Shown here one piece after another: positions 17,001-25,323 of a stretch of 64,000 nucleotides of DNA. The DNA is from Martinezella multihospitum (GTDB lineage: Bacteria > Pseudomonadota > Alphaproteobacteria > Rhizobiales > Rhizobiaceae). The DNA lies in NCBI RefSeq assembly GCF_900094585.1, contig NZ_FMAG01000003.1, forward strand, positions 496,001 through 560,000, in the 5' to 3' direction. The position numbers and the translations under genes were made by a program. Within the stretch, counting starts at the first letter, position 1; each line of letters starts with the position of its first letter. The notes beneath the pieces are model-generated. The model searched no databases, was not told where the DNA came from, and saw only the letters and a list, made by a program, of their open reading frames with translations.

Positions 17001-17897
17001 TCAGTGCGTCCGTGTCGATGTCACTACCCGATTTCGCCGTACTTCCAACAGGATATGTCCGAAAAGCGCAGCAAGCACGATCGGCCCGCCGATGAGCGTC
17101 GCCGTCGAAGGGCGCTCGGCAAAGATCATCCAGACCCACAGCGGCGTCAGCGGCACTTCGAGCGCAGTCAGCAGGGCGGCATCCGAGGCCGGCACCAGCC
17201 GCGAACCGAAGGTGTAGAGGCTTAGGCCCATGGCATTCTGGATGATGCCGAAAGCGATGATCAGACCGAGATCCTGGCCGGAGATCGAAAGCGGCGAGGC
17301 GAACCAGAAGGTCACGAAGGAGCAGAGCCAGGCGGAAAGCGCCATTGCGGGCAGCATCGGCACGTTGCGATGTTGGCGCATGACCACCGCAAGGGCGGCG
17401 ACCGTCAGTGTCATGATGGCGGCGAGTCCCTTGCCGAGCCAACTGCCGCCATCGCTCCCATGCCCGGAAAGCATGACGAGCACGCCAATGAAGGCGACGC
17501 CGCTGGCAATCAGCGTCCTCATATTGGGGCGCTCGCCGATGAAAAGAAAGGCGACGCCGGCCGTGACGAAAGGCACGGTCGCATAAATGACCATGGCATC
17601 CGCAACCGAGGTATAATAAATCGAACCGATACCGCTGATCATGGATGCGGTGGAAAAGATCGTCGCCGCCAGCGACGGGCCGCGCATGGAACGCAATATG
17701 CGAAAGGCGTTGCGGCGCTCGATATAGAAAAATAGCGCGAAGACGCCAAAGCCGGAGACGATTCCACGGCAAAACAGAATGGTCATCAGATCGGCATGGA
17801 TTGCGCGCACGAACAGGCCGGACGTCGACCAGGCGAGCGCTGAGAGCGCCACGTAAATCACGCCGAGCCTGTACTGCTGCTGTTCCGCCAGCGTCAC
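17001..17897 (-). CDS. EamA/DMT-family inner-membrane transporter
   Basis: From a GTG at 17897, placed after GGAGG, the protein has 298 residues, the normal size for ten-helix drug/metabolite transporters. Two EamA repeats are visible, beginning IYVALSALAWSTSGLFVRAI and IMTLTVAALAVVMRQH. A longer frame back to 18035 adds 46 non-hydrophobic residues unlike the family. It probably exports or imports a small metabolite processed by the RidA and VOC proteins encoded behind it. Confidence 0.85.
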   Translation of the reverse strand: MTLAEQQQYRLGVIYVALSALAWSTSGLFVRAIHADLMTILFCRGIVSGFGVFALFFYIERRNAFRILRSMRGPSLAATIFSTASMISGIGSIYYTSVADAMVIYATVPFVTAGVAFLFIGERPNMRTLIASGVAFIGVLVMLSGHGSDGGSWLGKGLAAIMTLTVAALAVVMRQHRNVPMLPAMALSAWLCSFVTFWFASPLSISGQDLGLIIAFGIIQNAMGLSLYTFGSRLVPASDAALLTALEVPLTPLWVWMIFAERPSTATLIGGPIVLAALFGHILLEVRRNRVVTSTRTH

Positions 17898-18140
17898 GAC
17901 GAATCCTCCACCCCGTAGCGGCAGAGCATTAGCCGGCGGCAATGGCGCCCACAAGCAAAGCTTGCGCCGTTGCGTGTCGCGGATACCGGAAGATGACAAG
18001 GGTTGCAGGAAGGCCACGCCCCTTCCGGCTGGCAACCGGGAGACGCCTACCTACCCATTGGTATTGGCTGGATCATATTGATCTTGAACATATTTGTGAT
18101 CGCTCTACGGTTCTGGCGGTCTGCGTCGAAGGAGAATCAG

Positions 18141-18566
18141 TTGCGCCTGCTGTCAGCCACTTTGTTTGCCTGCGGCTGCGTCAGTCTGGTCGACGGCCCG
18201 ATGTGGCCGCCGGCGCAAACCTATGTCGACAAGACCGTGCAATGCAGCCAGAGCAGCAATCCGGCCCGCTGCGAGCATACCCGCGATAGCTGGAAGGCCG
18301 ATTACGAGGAAGCCATAGCAGGTGGATACCGAGCGCAGAAACATGTCGCTCTATGCCTGAGCACAGGCTGCGATCAGGCAATCCAGCCTGACAAGATGCT
18401 CGGTTGCGCCTGGCGCATGGTCATTGCCGAAGCAAGGCATGCCCAACCAGACAGCATGGATTTTGCCAATCTCAACCGCTTCTGCGGAACCGATTATGTC
18501 GACCAGCGGGGAAAACTCGCAGCCGCCTCGCAAGCAAAAGCGATGGCAGGTCTAATCGGCAAATAG
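18141..18566 (+). CDS. Small secreted or lipoprotein-like hypothetical protein
   Basis: A TTG at 18141 with AAGGAG six bases upstream starts a 141-residue protein. Its N-terminus LRLLSATLFACGCVS resembles a short signal peptide with a lipobox-like L-F-A-C. Seven or more cysteines follow in the rest (QCSQSS, RCEH, LCLSTGCD, LGCAW, RFCG), suggesting several disulfides. The frame stays open back to a TTG at 18003 and would then add a membrane segment (GWIILILNIFVIALRFW). That longer form cannot be excluded. No family was recognised. Confidence 0.6.
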   Translation: MRLLSATLFACGCVSLVDGPMWPPAQTYVDKTVQCSQSSNPARCEHTRDSWKADYEEAIAGGYRAQKHVALCLSTGCDQAIQPDKMLGCAWRMVIAEARHAQPDSMDFANLNRFCGTDYVDQRGKLAAASQAKAMAGLIGK

Positions 18567-18617
18567 CAGGCCGCGCATCAGAGGTCTTCTGCCACGCGGC
18601 CCGTTTTTTCGCAGGTT

Positions 18618-19229
18618 CTAGGCGTAAGGCGCAAGGAAACCGCGGATTGCCTCGATCTCATTCGGCCTGATGTCGTGGCCGCCCGGATGCCATTCGAGCG
18701 TGACGTCGGCACTCTGCCGCGCGAAATAATCGGCCAGCGCCTTGGTCACCGGAGCCGGCGCGATCGGGTCACGCTCGCCTGTCGTGATCAGCACGCGCTT
18801 CCCTTCCAGCCTTGAATTATCCTTGGGCTGGAACGGGATCAGCGGGTGCATCAGCACGGCCGCATCAAAGAGATCGCCATGCTCGATCAGCACGTTGGCA
18901 AGAATATTGGCGCCGTTGGAGAAGCCAAGGCCAAGCACCTGCGACGCACCGTGCTCAGCCGCCAGTTCCGAGACATAGCTCGCCATCTTTTCCGTGGCAC
19001 GGGCAAGATCGGCCATGTCGTAGACCCCCTCACCCATACGGCGGAAGAAACGCGCCGCGCCATATTCGGAGACATCGCCGCGCGGCGAGACGATAGTTGC
19101 ATCCGGTAGCAGGCGGCTCGCGAAATCGAAAAACTGGTTCTCATCGCCGCCGGTGCCATGGAAGGTGAAGAAGATCGGCTTCCCGGATGCACCGGCACGC
19201 AGCCGGTGCACATAAGTCGTATCGGTCAT
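18618..19229 (-). CDS. Carboxylesterase/phospholipase-like alpha/beta hydrolase (MhqD-like)
   Basis: This 203-residue protein has FTFHGTGGDENQFFDFASRLLP, the nucleophile elbow GLGFSNGAN, Asp in TTGERDPIAP and His in WHPGGHDIRPNEI. It is the compact carboxylesterase fold of MhqD/YpfH-type proteins. It lies 15 bases after the ring-cleaving dioxygenase gene on the same strand. The same pairing occurs in the Bacillus mhqO-mhqD quinone-resistance loci, so a role in quinone or catechol detoxification is inferred. Confidence 0.8.
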   Translation of the reverse strand: MTDTTYVHRLRAGASGKPIFFTFHGTGGDENQFFDFASRLLPDATIVSPRGDVSEYGAARFFRRMGEGVYDMADLARATEKMASYVSELAAEHGASQVLGLGFSNGANILANVLIEHGDLFDAAVLMHPLIPFQPKDNSRLEGKRVLITTGERDPIAPAPVTKALADYFARQSADVTLEWHPGGHDIRPNEIEAIRGFLAPYA

Positions 19230-19244
19230 GATTTCTCTCCTGGA

Positions 19245-20177
19245 TTAGCCTTCCAGCGGTTCGAGATGCTGCTCGATCAGACCGCGCAGATGCGCATGCT
19301 GTTCCGGCAGTTTCAGCGCCTCGCCGAGGTGGGCCGTATCCTCGTCACGGTTGAAACCGGGTTCGTTGGTGGCGACTTCGAACAGCACGCCGCCTGGCGT
19401 ACGGAAGTAGATCGCCCAGAAGTAATCGCGGTCGATAACCGGCGTCACCTGATAGCCCGTGTCCATCAGCGCCTTGCGCACTTCGAGCTGCTTCGCGCGG
19501 TTCTCGACGGCGAAGGCGACATGGTGGACGGAGCCGGCGCCCGGAAGCGCGCGGTTGATGTTCGGCATGGTTTCGAGGTCGACATAGTCGGCGCCGTTGC
19601 CGCCGGGAATGGCAAGCCGCTTGACGCCTTCATGCGTGTCGACGACCTCGTAGCCCATATACTTCAGCAGCTCGGCCGTAGCGCCCTCGTCCCGCAGCCG
19701 CATGGCGACGGAATGGAAGCCGCGGATGGCATGCTCGGCATCGACGCCGTTATGGGTCCAGGGCAGACGGTTGTCGTCCTTCACCTCGACAAGCGCAAAG
19801 CCATCGCCATCCGGGCCGGAAAAATGCAGGCGCTTCTGGCCGAAAGATTCATCGGCCTTCAGGCCTTCGACACCGCGCTGACCGAGCCGCTCGGTCCAGT
19901 AGCCGATGGAGCCTTCCGGAACGGAGTAGACCGTATTGCCGACTTCACCAGTGCCCGGACGGCCGCGTGCCATCTTCGGGAACGGGAAATAGGTCATGAT
20001 CGTGCCGGGCGTGCCGATCTCGTCACCATAGTAGAGGTGATAGACATCGGGCGCGTCGAAGTTGACGGTCTTCTTGACGCGGCGCAGGCCGAGCGTATCC
20101 GTGAAGAACTTGTTGTTGGTCCGGGCGTCTTCCGCCATCGAGGTAACGTGGTGAAGACCTTTGATCTGGTTAAGCAT
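19245..20177 (-). CDS. Ring-cleaving dioxygenase of the VOC superfamily (MhqO-like)
   Basis: This 310-residue protein has two VOC modules. The first begins IKGLHHVTSMAEDARTNNKFFTDTLGLRRVKKTVNFD; the second includes GFHSVAMRLRDEG, HHVAFAVENR and YFRTPGGVLFEVATNEPGF. The spaced His and Glu residues fit an iron-dependent extradiol dioxygenase. The family cleaves hydroquinones and catechols. The ATG at 20177 follows AAAGGGG; an in-frame start at 20219 is less likely. It is the first gene of a two-gene operon with the MhqD-like hydrolase. No MarR (MhqR) gene is adjacent. Confidence 0.85.
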   Translation of the reverse strand: MLNQIKGLHHVTSMAEDARTNNKFFTDTLGLRRVKKTVNFDAPDVYHLYYGDEIGTPGTIMTYFPFPKMARGRPGTGEVGNTVYSVPEGSIGYWTERLGQRGVEGLKADESFGQKRLHFSGPDGDGFALVEVKDDNRLPWTHNGVDAEHAIRGFHSVAMRLRDEGATAELLKYMGYEVVDTHEGVKRLAIPGGNGADYVDLETMPNINRALPGAGSVHHVAFAVENRAKQLEVRKALMDTGYQVTPVIDRDYFWAIYFRTPGGVLFEVATNEPGFNRDEDTAHLGEALKLPEQHAHLRGLIEQHLEPLEG

Positions 20178-20287
20178 CTTAAACCCCTTTGCTCGCCTGC
20201 ACCGACAGGCGTTTCTCATGGGCGGAAGATGGTCTTGTGGGCCTCGTTTCGATAGCCCCGAATAGCCAAACGGATTGTCTTCAATCA

Positions 20288-20313
20288 GTGAACGATAAAT
20301 TCAGATCGTTCAC
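20288..20313. promoter_or_regulatory. Inverted repeat between the dioxygenase operon and the toxin-antitoxin pair
   Basis: GTGAACGAT and ATCGTTCAC are perfect 9-base arms separated by 8 bases. The site is about 110 bases from the dioxygenase start and 85 from the antitoxin start. It is a plausible operator for the mhq-like operon, whose regulator is not local. Confidence 0.45.
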
Positions 20314-20368
20314 CTTGATGCAGCATCGCTCTCATCTCTTGATTCCAAACAGGGACAACATTAGTTTA

Positions 20369-20385
20369 AGCTAGACAGTCTAGCT
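20369..20385 (+). promoter_or_regulatory. Likely autoregulatory operator of the toxin-antitoxin operon
   Basis: AGCTAGAC-A-GTCTAGCT is a perfect palindrome with 8-base arms, 12 bases before the antitoxin ATG. Type II antitoxins usually bind such sites in their own promoters. Confidence 0.6.
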
Positions 20386-20397
20386 AGTGAGGTCTCG

Positions 20398-20652
20398 ATG
20401 AATTGGCCATTGCAGGATGCAAAGAACCAGTTTTCAAAAGTCGTACAGAAAGCACGCAGCGAAGGCCCGCAAATCGTCACCTTGCGCGGCGAGCCCGCGG
20501 CGGTCGTTCTGTCTGCCGAAGACTACGATGCACTTCTGGCTGGCAAACCAAGCCTTGCCGATGATTTGCTGTCAGGGCCGGCTTGGGACGATGAAATGGC
20601 CGAGGCCGTATCTAAACGAGATAAAACGCCAAGCCGGGATGTCCTTTTCTGA
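20398..20652 (+). CDS. Phd/YefM-family antitoxin
   Basis: This 84-residue protein starts NWPLQDAKNQFSKVVQKARSEGPQIVTLRGEPAAVVLSAEDYDAL, the DNA-binding Phd/YefM fold. It ends in a tail (AEAVSKRDKTPSRDVLF) that would wrap the toxin. The stop TGA overlaps the toxin ATG by one base, ensuring coupled translation. A 17-base palindrome just upstream is the likely binding site for autorepression. Confidence 0.9.
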   Translation: MNWPLQDAKNQFSKVVQKARSEGPQIVTLRGEPAAVVLSAEDYDALLAGKPSLADDLLSGPAWDDEMAEAVSKRDKTPSRDVLF

Positions 20653-21062
20653 TGTATCTGGTCGACACCAATGTCGTCTCGGAAATCCGGCGCGGTAATT
20701 CCCAAGCGATTACGTGGCTGCGCTCGGTCGATCCCTCCACTATCTATCTGAGTGTCATCACACTTGGAGAGATCATGCGCGGGATTGCGCTCAAGCAAAA
20801 ATCAGACCTGCGTACCGCAGCACATCTGGAGGAATGGTTGCGCAAGCTCCGGCACGACCATCGCAATCGCATTCTTCCCATCACCGATCAGATTGCGGTC
20901 GAATGGGGACGTATCGCGGCACAGCGACCGCGTGGAGACGCCGATGGGCTCATCGCGGCAACGGCGATCGTTCATGACCTCATGGTCGTCACTCGCAACA
21001 TCGGCGATTTCGACGACACCGGCGCTTCAATCGTCAACCCCTGGGACCAGGCGCCTTACTGA
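20652..21062 (+). CDS. PIN-domain ribonuclease toxin (VapC/FitB type)
   Basis: This 136-residue PIN protein begins [15 protein letters not shown] with the first catalytic Asp at residue 5. Other acidic residues are the Glu of [10 protein letters not shown], the Asp of [11 protein letters not shown] and the Asp in [11 protein letters not shown]. VapC toxins cut tRNA or rRNA. Paired with the preceding antitoxin it forms a complete type II module. Its 3' end overlaps the convergent ung gene by seven bases, so the module fits tightly into a core location. Confidence 0.9.
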   Translation: MYLVDTNVVSEIRRGNSQAITWLRSVDPSTIYLSVITLGEIMRGIALKQKSDLRTAAHLEEWLRKLRHDHRNRILPITDQIAVEWGRIAAQRPRGDADGLIAATAIVHDLMVVTRNIGDFDDTGASIVNPWDQAPY

Positions 21063-21757
21063 GCATCCGGATTGCTCGGCAGTGCCCAGTCGATCGGATC
21101 TCTGCCGTGTTCGGAGAGATAGGCATTGGCTTTGGAGAAATGCCGGCAGCCGAGGAAGCCATTATGGGCCGACAGCGGCGACGGATGCGCCGCCTTCAGC
21201 ACCAGATGGCGCTCGGTATCGACAAAGGCGGCCTTCTTCTGCGCGTAGGAGCCCCAGAGCATGAAGACGACGCCGTCGCATTCGTCGTTCACCTGGCGGA
21301 TGACGGCGTCGGTGAAACGCTCCCAGCCTTTGCCCTGATGCGACGCGGCTTGCGATTCCTCGACCGTCAGCACGCTGTTGAGCAGAAGCACGCCCTGCTT
21401 CGCCCAGCTTTCGAGAAAACCGTGGCGGGCCGGCGGAATGCCGAGATCGGTCTCCAGCTCCTTGTAGATGTTGACCAGCGACGGAGGGATGCGCACGCCG
21501 GGACGCACGCTGAAGCAGAGCCCATGCGCCTGCCCGAAACCGTGATAAGGATCCTGCCCGAGGATGACGACCTGCACCTCGTCAAGTGGCGTCAGATCCA
21601 GCGCCCGGAAATATTCGCTCCCGCGCGGAAAGATCACCTTGCCGCGCTGCTTCTCCTCGACGAGAAAAGCCTTGAGCTGCTGCATGTAAGGACTTTCGAA
21701 CTCCGGAGACAGCGCCTCTTTCCAGCTTTCCTCAAGCTTGATGTTCGCTTCCGCCAT
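21056..21757 (-). CDS. ung: Uracil-DNA glycosylase, family 1
   Basis: This 233-residue enzyme removes uracil from DNA in base-excision repair. The active-site motif GQDPYHG is at residues 67-73 with catalytic Asp69. [23 protein letters not shown] and the leucine-loop segment [21 protein letters not shown] complete the family signatures. Its end overlaps the convergent PIN toxin gene. The upstream 115 bases separate it from the unknown gene on the same strand. Confidence 0.97.
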   Translation of the reverse strand: MAEANIKLEESWKEALSPEFESPYMQQLKAFLVEEKQRGKVIFPRGSEYFRALDLTPLDEVQVVILGQDPYHGFGQAHGLCFSVRPGVRIPPSLVNIYKELETDLGIPPARHGFLESWAKQGVLLLNSVLTVEESQAASHQGKGWERFTDAVIRQVNDECDGVVFMLWGSYAQKKAAFVDTERHLVLKAAHPSPLSAHNGFLGCRHFSKANAYLSEHGRDPIDWALPSNPDAQ

Positions 21758-21872
21758 CGTTTCCGGCCTCCGTCTGTTGTCAGCATGTCGATTGAGGATG
21801 AAAGAGCCGGCGTGTCAAGAAAATGGCGGTGACTGCAGCAGGGAATCACAGTTTTCGGGAGGTGGCGTGGCT

Positions 21873-22706
21873 TCAAGTCCGCAAGATCGTCTTAAATGCT
21901 CTAACGATTCTCAACCGCTTGTATCTACTATCTAGGGAAATTGTGGGCACGCAGGCAATCTGAATTTCGCTAGGCAGCCTATTAACATATTTGTCCAGAC
22001 TGTAGCTCAAGGCGGCATATGTATCAGAATCTAAGCCTTTGGGTGCATAGAAGCGCACTGTCTTACCTACATCTGGCAGATAAGCACTCCCGTTACCAGA
22101 GTTAGCGTTGTATGCTCCAACGCTAACTACCATCAGAGTTTCGTCGGTTAAGAAATCGGCGTTAACATAATCTTTGGTTACTTGATCGAGTTGCAAAAGA
22201 GACTTACGCTCCTGCTTTAGCTCTAATGTAGTGGCGCCGTCTCCTATAACGGAATGGGCACGCCGCATAGAGGGCTCAATCTTGTCGATCAAAGCTTCCC
22301 TGTCACCTGAAGGAAGGAGATTCAATGTATCTTCTTCCCGTTTTAAAAGGGTCACGGTTAGCCCGCACACCTGTCTTATTGTGCTCGTTACTAGGCTATT
22401 AACGGCTTGGCTGGCAGTGCCGGCAATATAACTTCCCGCAACAGAGGTTAAAAACAAGCTATTTGGTTCCGTTAGAAAAACCCAAAGCTCCTGTATGTAA
22501 CTACCTTGGCGTGAAGGTGCCAGGTAGATACGGATATCAGGCGATAGCTCGCCGCGAGTGCGAATTTTACCAGTTGCGGCGTAGTGGCTTATTAGTGCGA
22601 AAGTCCATGTCATCCCTTCGAGGGAAGTAGCTCCGCTGTGAGCAGGTAAACGACTCTCAGATGCTGTTCCGCCATCGTAAACTAACTCGTATTTTAACGT
22701 TTCCAT
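21873..22706 (-). CDS. Uncharacterised AT-rich orphan protein
   Basis: This 277-residue protein has no recognised catalytic motif. Residues 1-85 look like a beta-rich domain (YELVYDGG, IRIYLAPSRQGSYIQELWVFL). The stretch at about 83-118 is helical and fairly hydrophobic (LFLTSVAGSYIAGTASQAVNSLV). A charged middle carries ELKQERKSLLQLDQ. The C-terminal domain at about 195-277 is again beta-rich. The N-terminal pattern recalls a family of bacterial hypothetical proteins that I believe is labelled DUF7946, but that is memory and unverified. Codon use (TTA, ATA, AGA-type codons) differs sharply from ung and the flavoprotein gene beside it, which points to horizontal acquisition. A role in mobile-element defence is conceivable but unsupported. 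Confidence 0.75.
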   Translation of the reverse strand: METLKYELVYDGGTASESRLPAHSGATSLEGMTWTFALISHYAATGKIRTRGELSPDIRIYLAPSRQGSYIQELWVFLTEPNSLFLTSVAGSYIAGTASQAVNSLVTSTIRQVCGLTVTLLKREEDTLNLLPSGDREALIDKIEPSMRRAHSVIGDGATTLELKQERKSLLQLDQVTKDYVNADFLTDETLMVVSVGAYNANSGNGSAYLPDVGKTVRFYAPKGLDSDTYAALSYSLDKYVNRLPSEIQIACVPTISLDSRYKRLRIVRAFKTILRT

Positions 22707-22792
22707 TAACCAATCTCCGCCCTACCTCCATGGTTGTAAAGCCAGGGGGCGGAGTCAATACTCGCGCGATCTTTGTTTTCCACTGAAACGAT

Positions 22793-22809
22793 CATAATAG
22801 AATATTATG
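22793..22809. promoter_or_regulatory. AT-rich inverted repeat upstream of the orphan gene
   Basis: CATAATA-GAA-TATTATG has perfect 7-base arms and lies 87 bases upstream of the orphan gene start at 22706. On the minus strand it includes TATTAT, so it could combine a -10 element with an operator. Confidence 0.4.
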
Positions 22810-22866
22810 CACTACTTTATATGGCCATAGGCGAATTTATGCTGCCCAACACCACCCTGGCCCCAA

Positions 22867-25314
22867 TCACCCCTTGATCCGCGCCATCTGCGGATCATAG
22901 AGCGGTTTCAGCGACACCCGACACGGGACACGGCTCTGCGCGACATCGAGCTCATAGCGGCCTGACAGCACGAAGTCCTCCGTTACACCATTGGGATCGC
23001 GGACATAGCCATAGCCGATCGCCTTGCCGATCGTGTAGCCATAGCCGCCGCTCGACAGCCAGCCGACGCGCTGGCCGTCGCGATAGATCGTTTCGCGGCC
23101 GAGAAGCACGGTTTCAGGATCGTCGGGCACGAAGCAGGCCAGCATCTTCTTGACGCCGGAGGCTAGCTGACGCTCGATTGCCTCCCGGCCACGGAATGCA
23201 ATGTCCTTCTTCGTTTTCACCGCCCAGGCAAGCCCGGCCTCGACCGGCGTATGGTCCGGCCCGATATCCGAACCCCAGGCACGATAGCCCTTCTCCAGTC
23301 GGCAGCTCTCGATGGCGCGATAGCCGGCATTGACGAGGCCATGTTCGCGGCCGGCGGCCATCAGTACGTCATAGACGGTGGCGGCATATTCTACCGGCAC
23401 ATGCAGCTCATAGCCGAGTTCGCCGACATAGGTGATGCGCAGCGCCCTGACAGGGCAGCCGGCGATGCCGACGGTCTTCACCTTGCCGAAGGGGAATGCG
23501 GCGTTCGAAACGTCAGCGGAGGTCACGGCCTGCAATATCTCGCGCGATTTCGGTCCCATCAGCGACAGCACGGAATAGGCGGAGGTCACATCCACCAGCT
23601 CGGCATGCATTTCGGACGGAATATTGCGGGCGATCCAATCGAAGTCATGCGTGGCAAAGCCGGTGCCCGTGGTGATGTAGAATTCGTTCTCGGCGACGCG
23701 GGCGACGGTGACGTCACATTCGATGCCGCCGCGGTCGTTCAGCATCTGGGTATAGGTCAGGGCGCCGACAGGCTTGGCGACGTCATTGGAAGCAATCCAC
23801 GAAATCGCTGCCTCGGCATCCCTGCCCTTCAGCACGAATTTCGCGAAGGAAGTCTGGTCGAAAATGACGGCCGATTCGCGCACGGCCTTATGTTCCCGGC
23901 CGACAGCATCGAACCAGTTCTGACGGCCATAGGTGTAGATATCCTTCGGCTCCTCGCCAGCGAAGAGATCGGCAAACCAGTTCGGCCGCTCCCAGCCGAG
24001 CTTTTCGCCGAAGCAGGCACCCTGTGCCTTCAGCCGGTCGTAGAGCGGCGACTTGCGGCAGGGACGGCCGCTGGAATGCTCCTCGAAGGGCCAGGCCATG
24101 GTGTAGTGCTTGCCATAGGCCTCCAGCGTGCGGATACGCACCCAGTCGGTGTCGAAATGCGGGCGGCCGAAGCGCCTGATATCGACCGGCCAGAGATCGT
24201 AAGGCGGCTCGCCCTTGGCGACCCATTCGGCGAGCGCCATGCCCGCCCCGCCGGCAGAAGCAATGCCGAAGGCGTTGAAGCCGGCGCCGACGAAGAAATT
24301 CCTCAGCTCCGGCGCCTCGCCGAGAATGAAATTGCCGTCGGGCGTAAAGCTCTCCGGCCCGCAAAGCAGCTGCTTGACGCCGGCCGTCTGCAGCGCCGGC
24401 ACGCGCACCAGCGCCTGTTCCATGATTTGCTCGAAATGATCGAAATTGCTGTCGAGCAGCGTGTAATGGAAATCCCTAGGGATGCCGTCGAGCGCCCACG
24501 GGATCGGGTTCGGCTCATAGCCGCCCATGACCAACCCGCCGACCTCTTCCTTGTAATAGGTCAGCCGGTCGGGATCGCGCAGCGTCGGCAGGTTGGAGGG
24601 CACGCCGAAGGATTCGGTGATGAGATATTGATGCTCGACCGAGACGAGTGGCACGTTGACGCCGAAGCGGGCGGCGAAGCTCCGCGTCCACTGCCCGGCG
24701 CAGACGACGACGCGCTCGCATTCGATGCGGCCTCTCTCCGTAATGACGGCGCGGATCCGGCCCTTGTCGATCTCCAGGTCGAGAACCTCGGTATCCTCGA
24801 AGATCGAGACGCCGCTCATGCGGGCGCCTTTCGCCAGCGCCTGGGTGATGTCGGAAGGATTGGCCTGGCCATCGGTCGGCAAGAAGGCAGCGCCGACGAG
24901 ATCGTCGACATCCATCAGCGGCCAGAGATCGAAAGCCTCCTTGGGCGTCAACAGATGCATTTGCAGGCCAAAGGACTGCGCCGTCGTCGCCTGCCGCTTC
25001 ACCTCCGTCCAGCGCTCCTCGTTACAGGCGAGACGCAAGCCGCCATTCATCTTCCAGCCGGTGGCAAGTCCTGTCTCCGCCTCGAGCTTCTTGTAAAGAT
25101 CGACGGAGTAGCCGAGCATCTGCGTGATATTTGCGCTGGTGCGCAACTGGCCGACGAGACCGGCGGCATGGAATGTGGTCCCCGAGGTCAGCTTCTTGCG
25201 CTCCAGAAGCACGGTATCGGTGAAGCCGAGCTTGCCGAGATGGTAGGCGGTCGAGCAGCCGATGATGCCGCCGCCGATGACGACGGTCTTTGCGGTAGCA
25301 GGCAGGTCCTTCAT
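22867..25314 (-). CDS. FAD-dependent dimethylglycine/sarcosine dehydrogenase-like protein with GcvT domains
   Basis: This 815-residue protein joins a DAO-type flavin oxidoreductase half to an aminomethyltransferase half. The FAD motif VVIGGGIIGCSTAYHLGKLG starts at residue 11. His49 in SGTTFHAAG aligns with the histidine that carries covalent FAD in dimethylglycine and sarcosine dehydrogenases. From about 430 onward GCV_T and GCV_T_C domains follow (VTSAYSVLSLMGPKSREIL, ELGYELHVPVEYA, ESCRLEKGYRAWGSDIGPDHTP), which bind tetrahydrofolate and take the methyl as a C1 unit. Oxidation of an N-methylated amine from choline or betaine breakdown is the likely role. The choline-kinase-like gene lies nine bases upstream. 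Confidence 0.88.
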   Translation of the reverse strand: MKDLPATAKTVVIGGGIIGCSTAYHLGKLGFTDTVLLERKKLTSGTTFHAAGLVGQLRTSANITQMLGYSVDLYKKLEAETGLATGWKMNGGLRLACNEERWTEVKRQATTAQSFGLQMHLLTPKEAFDLWPLMDVDDLVGAAFLPTDGQANPSDITQALAKGARMSGVSIFEDTEVLDLEIDKGRIRAVITERGRIECERVVVCAGQWTRSFAARFGVNVPLVSVEHQYLITESFGVPSNLPTLRDPDRLTYYKEEVGGLVMGGYEPNPIPWALDGIPRDFHYTLLDSNFDHFEQIMEQALVRVPALQTAGVKQLLCGPESFTPDGNFILGEAPELRNFFVGAGFNAFGIASAGGAGMALAEWVAKGEPPYDLWPVDIRRFGRPHFDTDWVRIRTLEAYGKHYTMAWPFEEHSSGRPCRKSPLYDRLKAQGACFGEKLGWERPNWFADLFAGEEPKDIYTYGRQNWFDAVGREHKAVRESAVIFDQTSFAKFVLKGRDAEAAISWIASNDVAKPVGALTYTQMLNDRGGIECDVTVARVAENEFYITTGTGFATHDFDWIARNIPSEMHAELVDVTSAYSVLSLMGPKSREILQAVTSADVSNAAFPFGKVKTVGIAGCPVRALRITYVGELGYELHVPVEYAATVYDVLMAAGREHGLVNAGYRAIESCRLEKGYRAWGSDIGPDHTPVEAGLAWAVKTKKDIAFRGREAIERQLASGVKKMLACFVPDDPETVLLGRETIYRDGQRVGWLSSGGYGYTIGKAIGYGYVRDPNGVTEDFVLSGRYELDVAQSRVPCRVSLKPLYDPQMARIKG

Positions 25315-25323
25315 CGTGTCACC

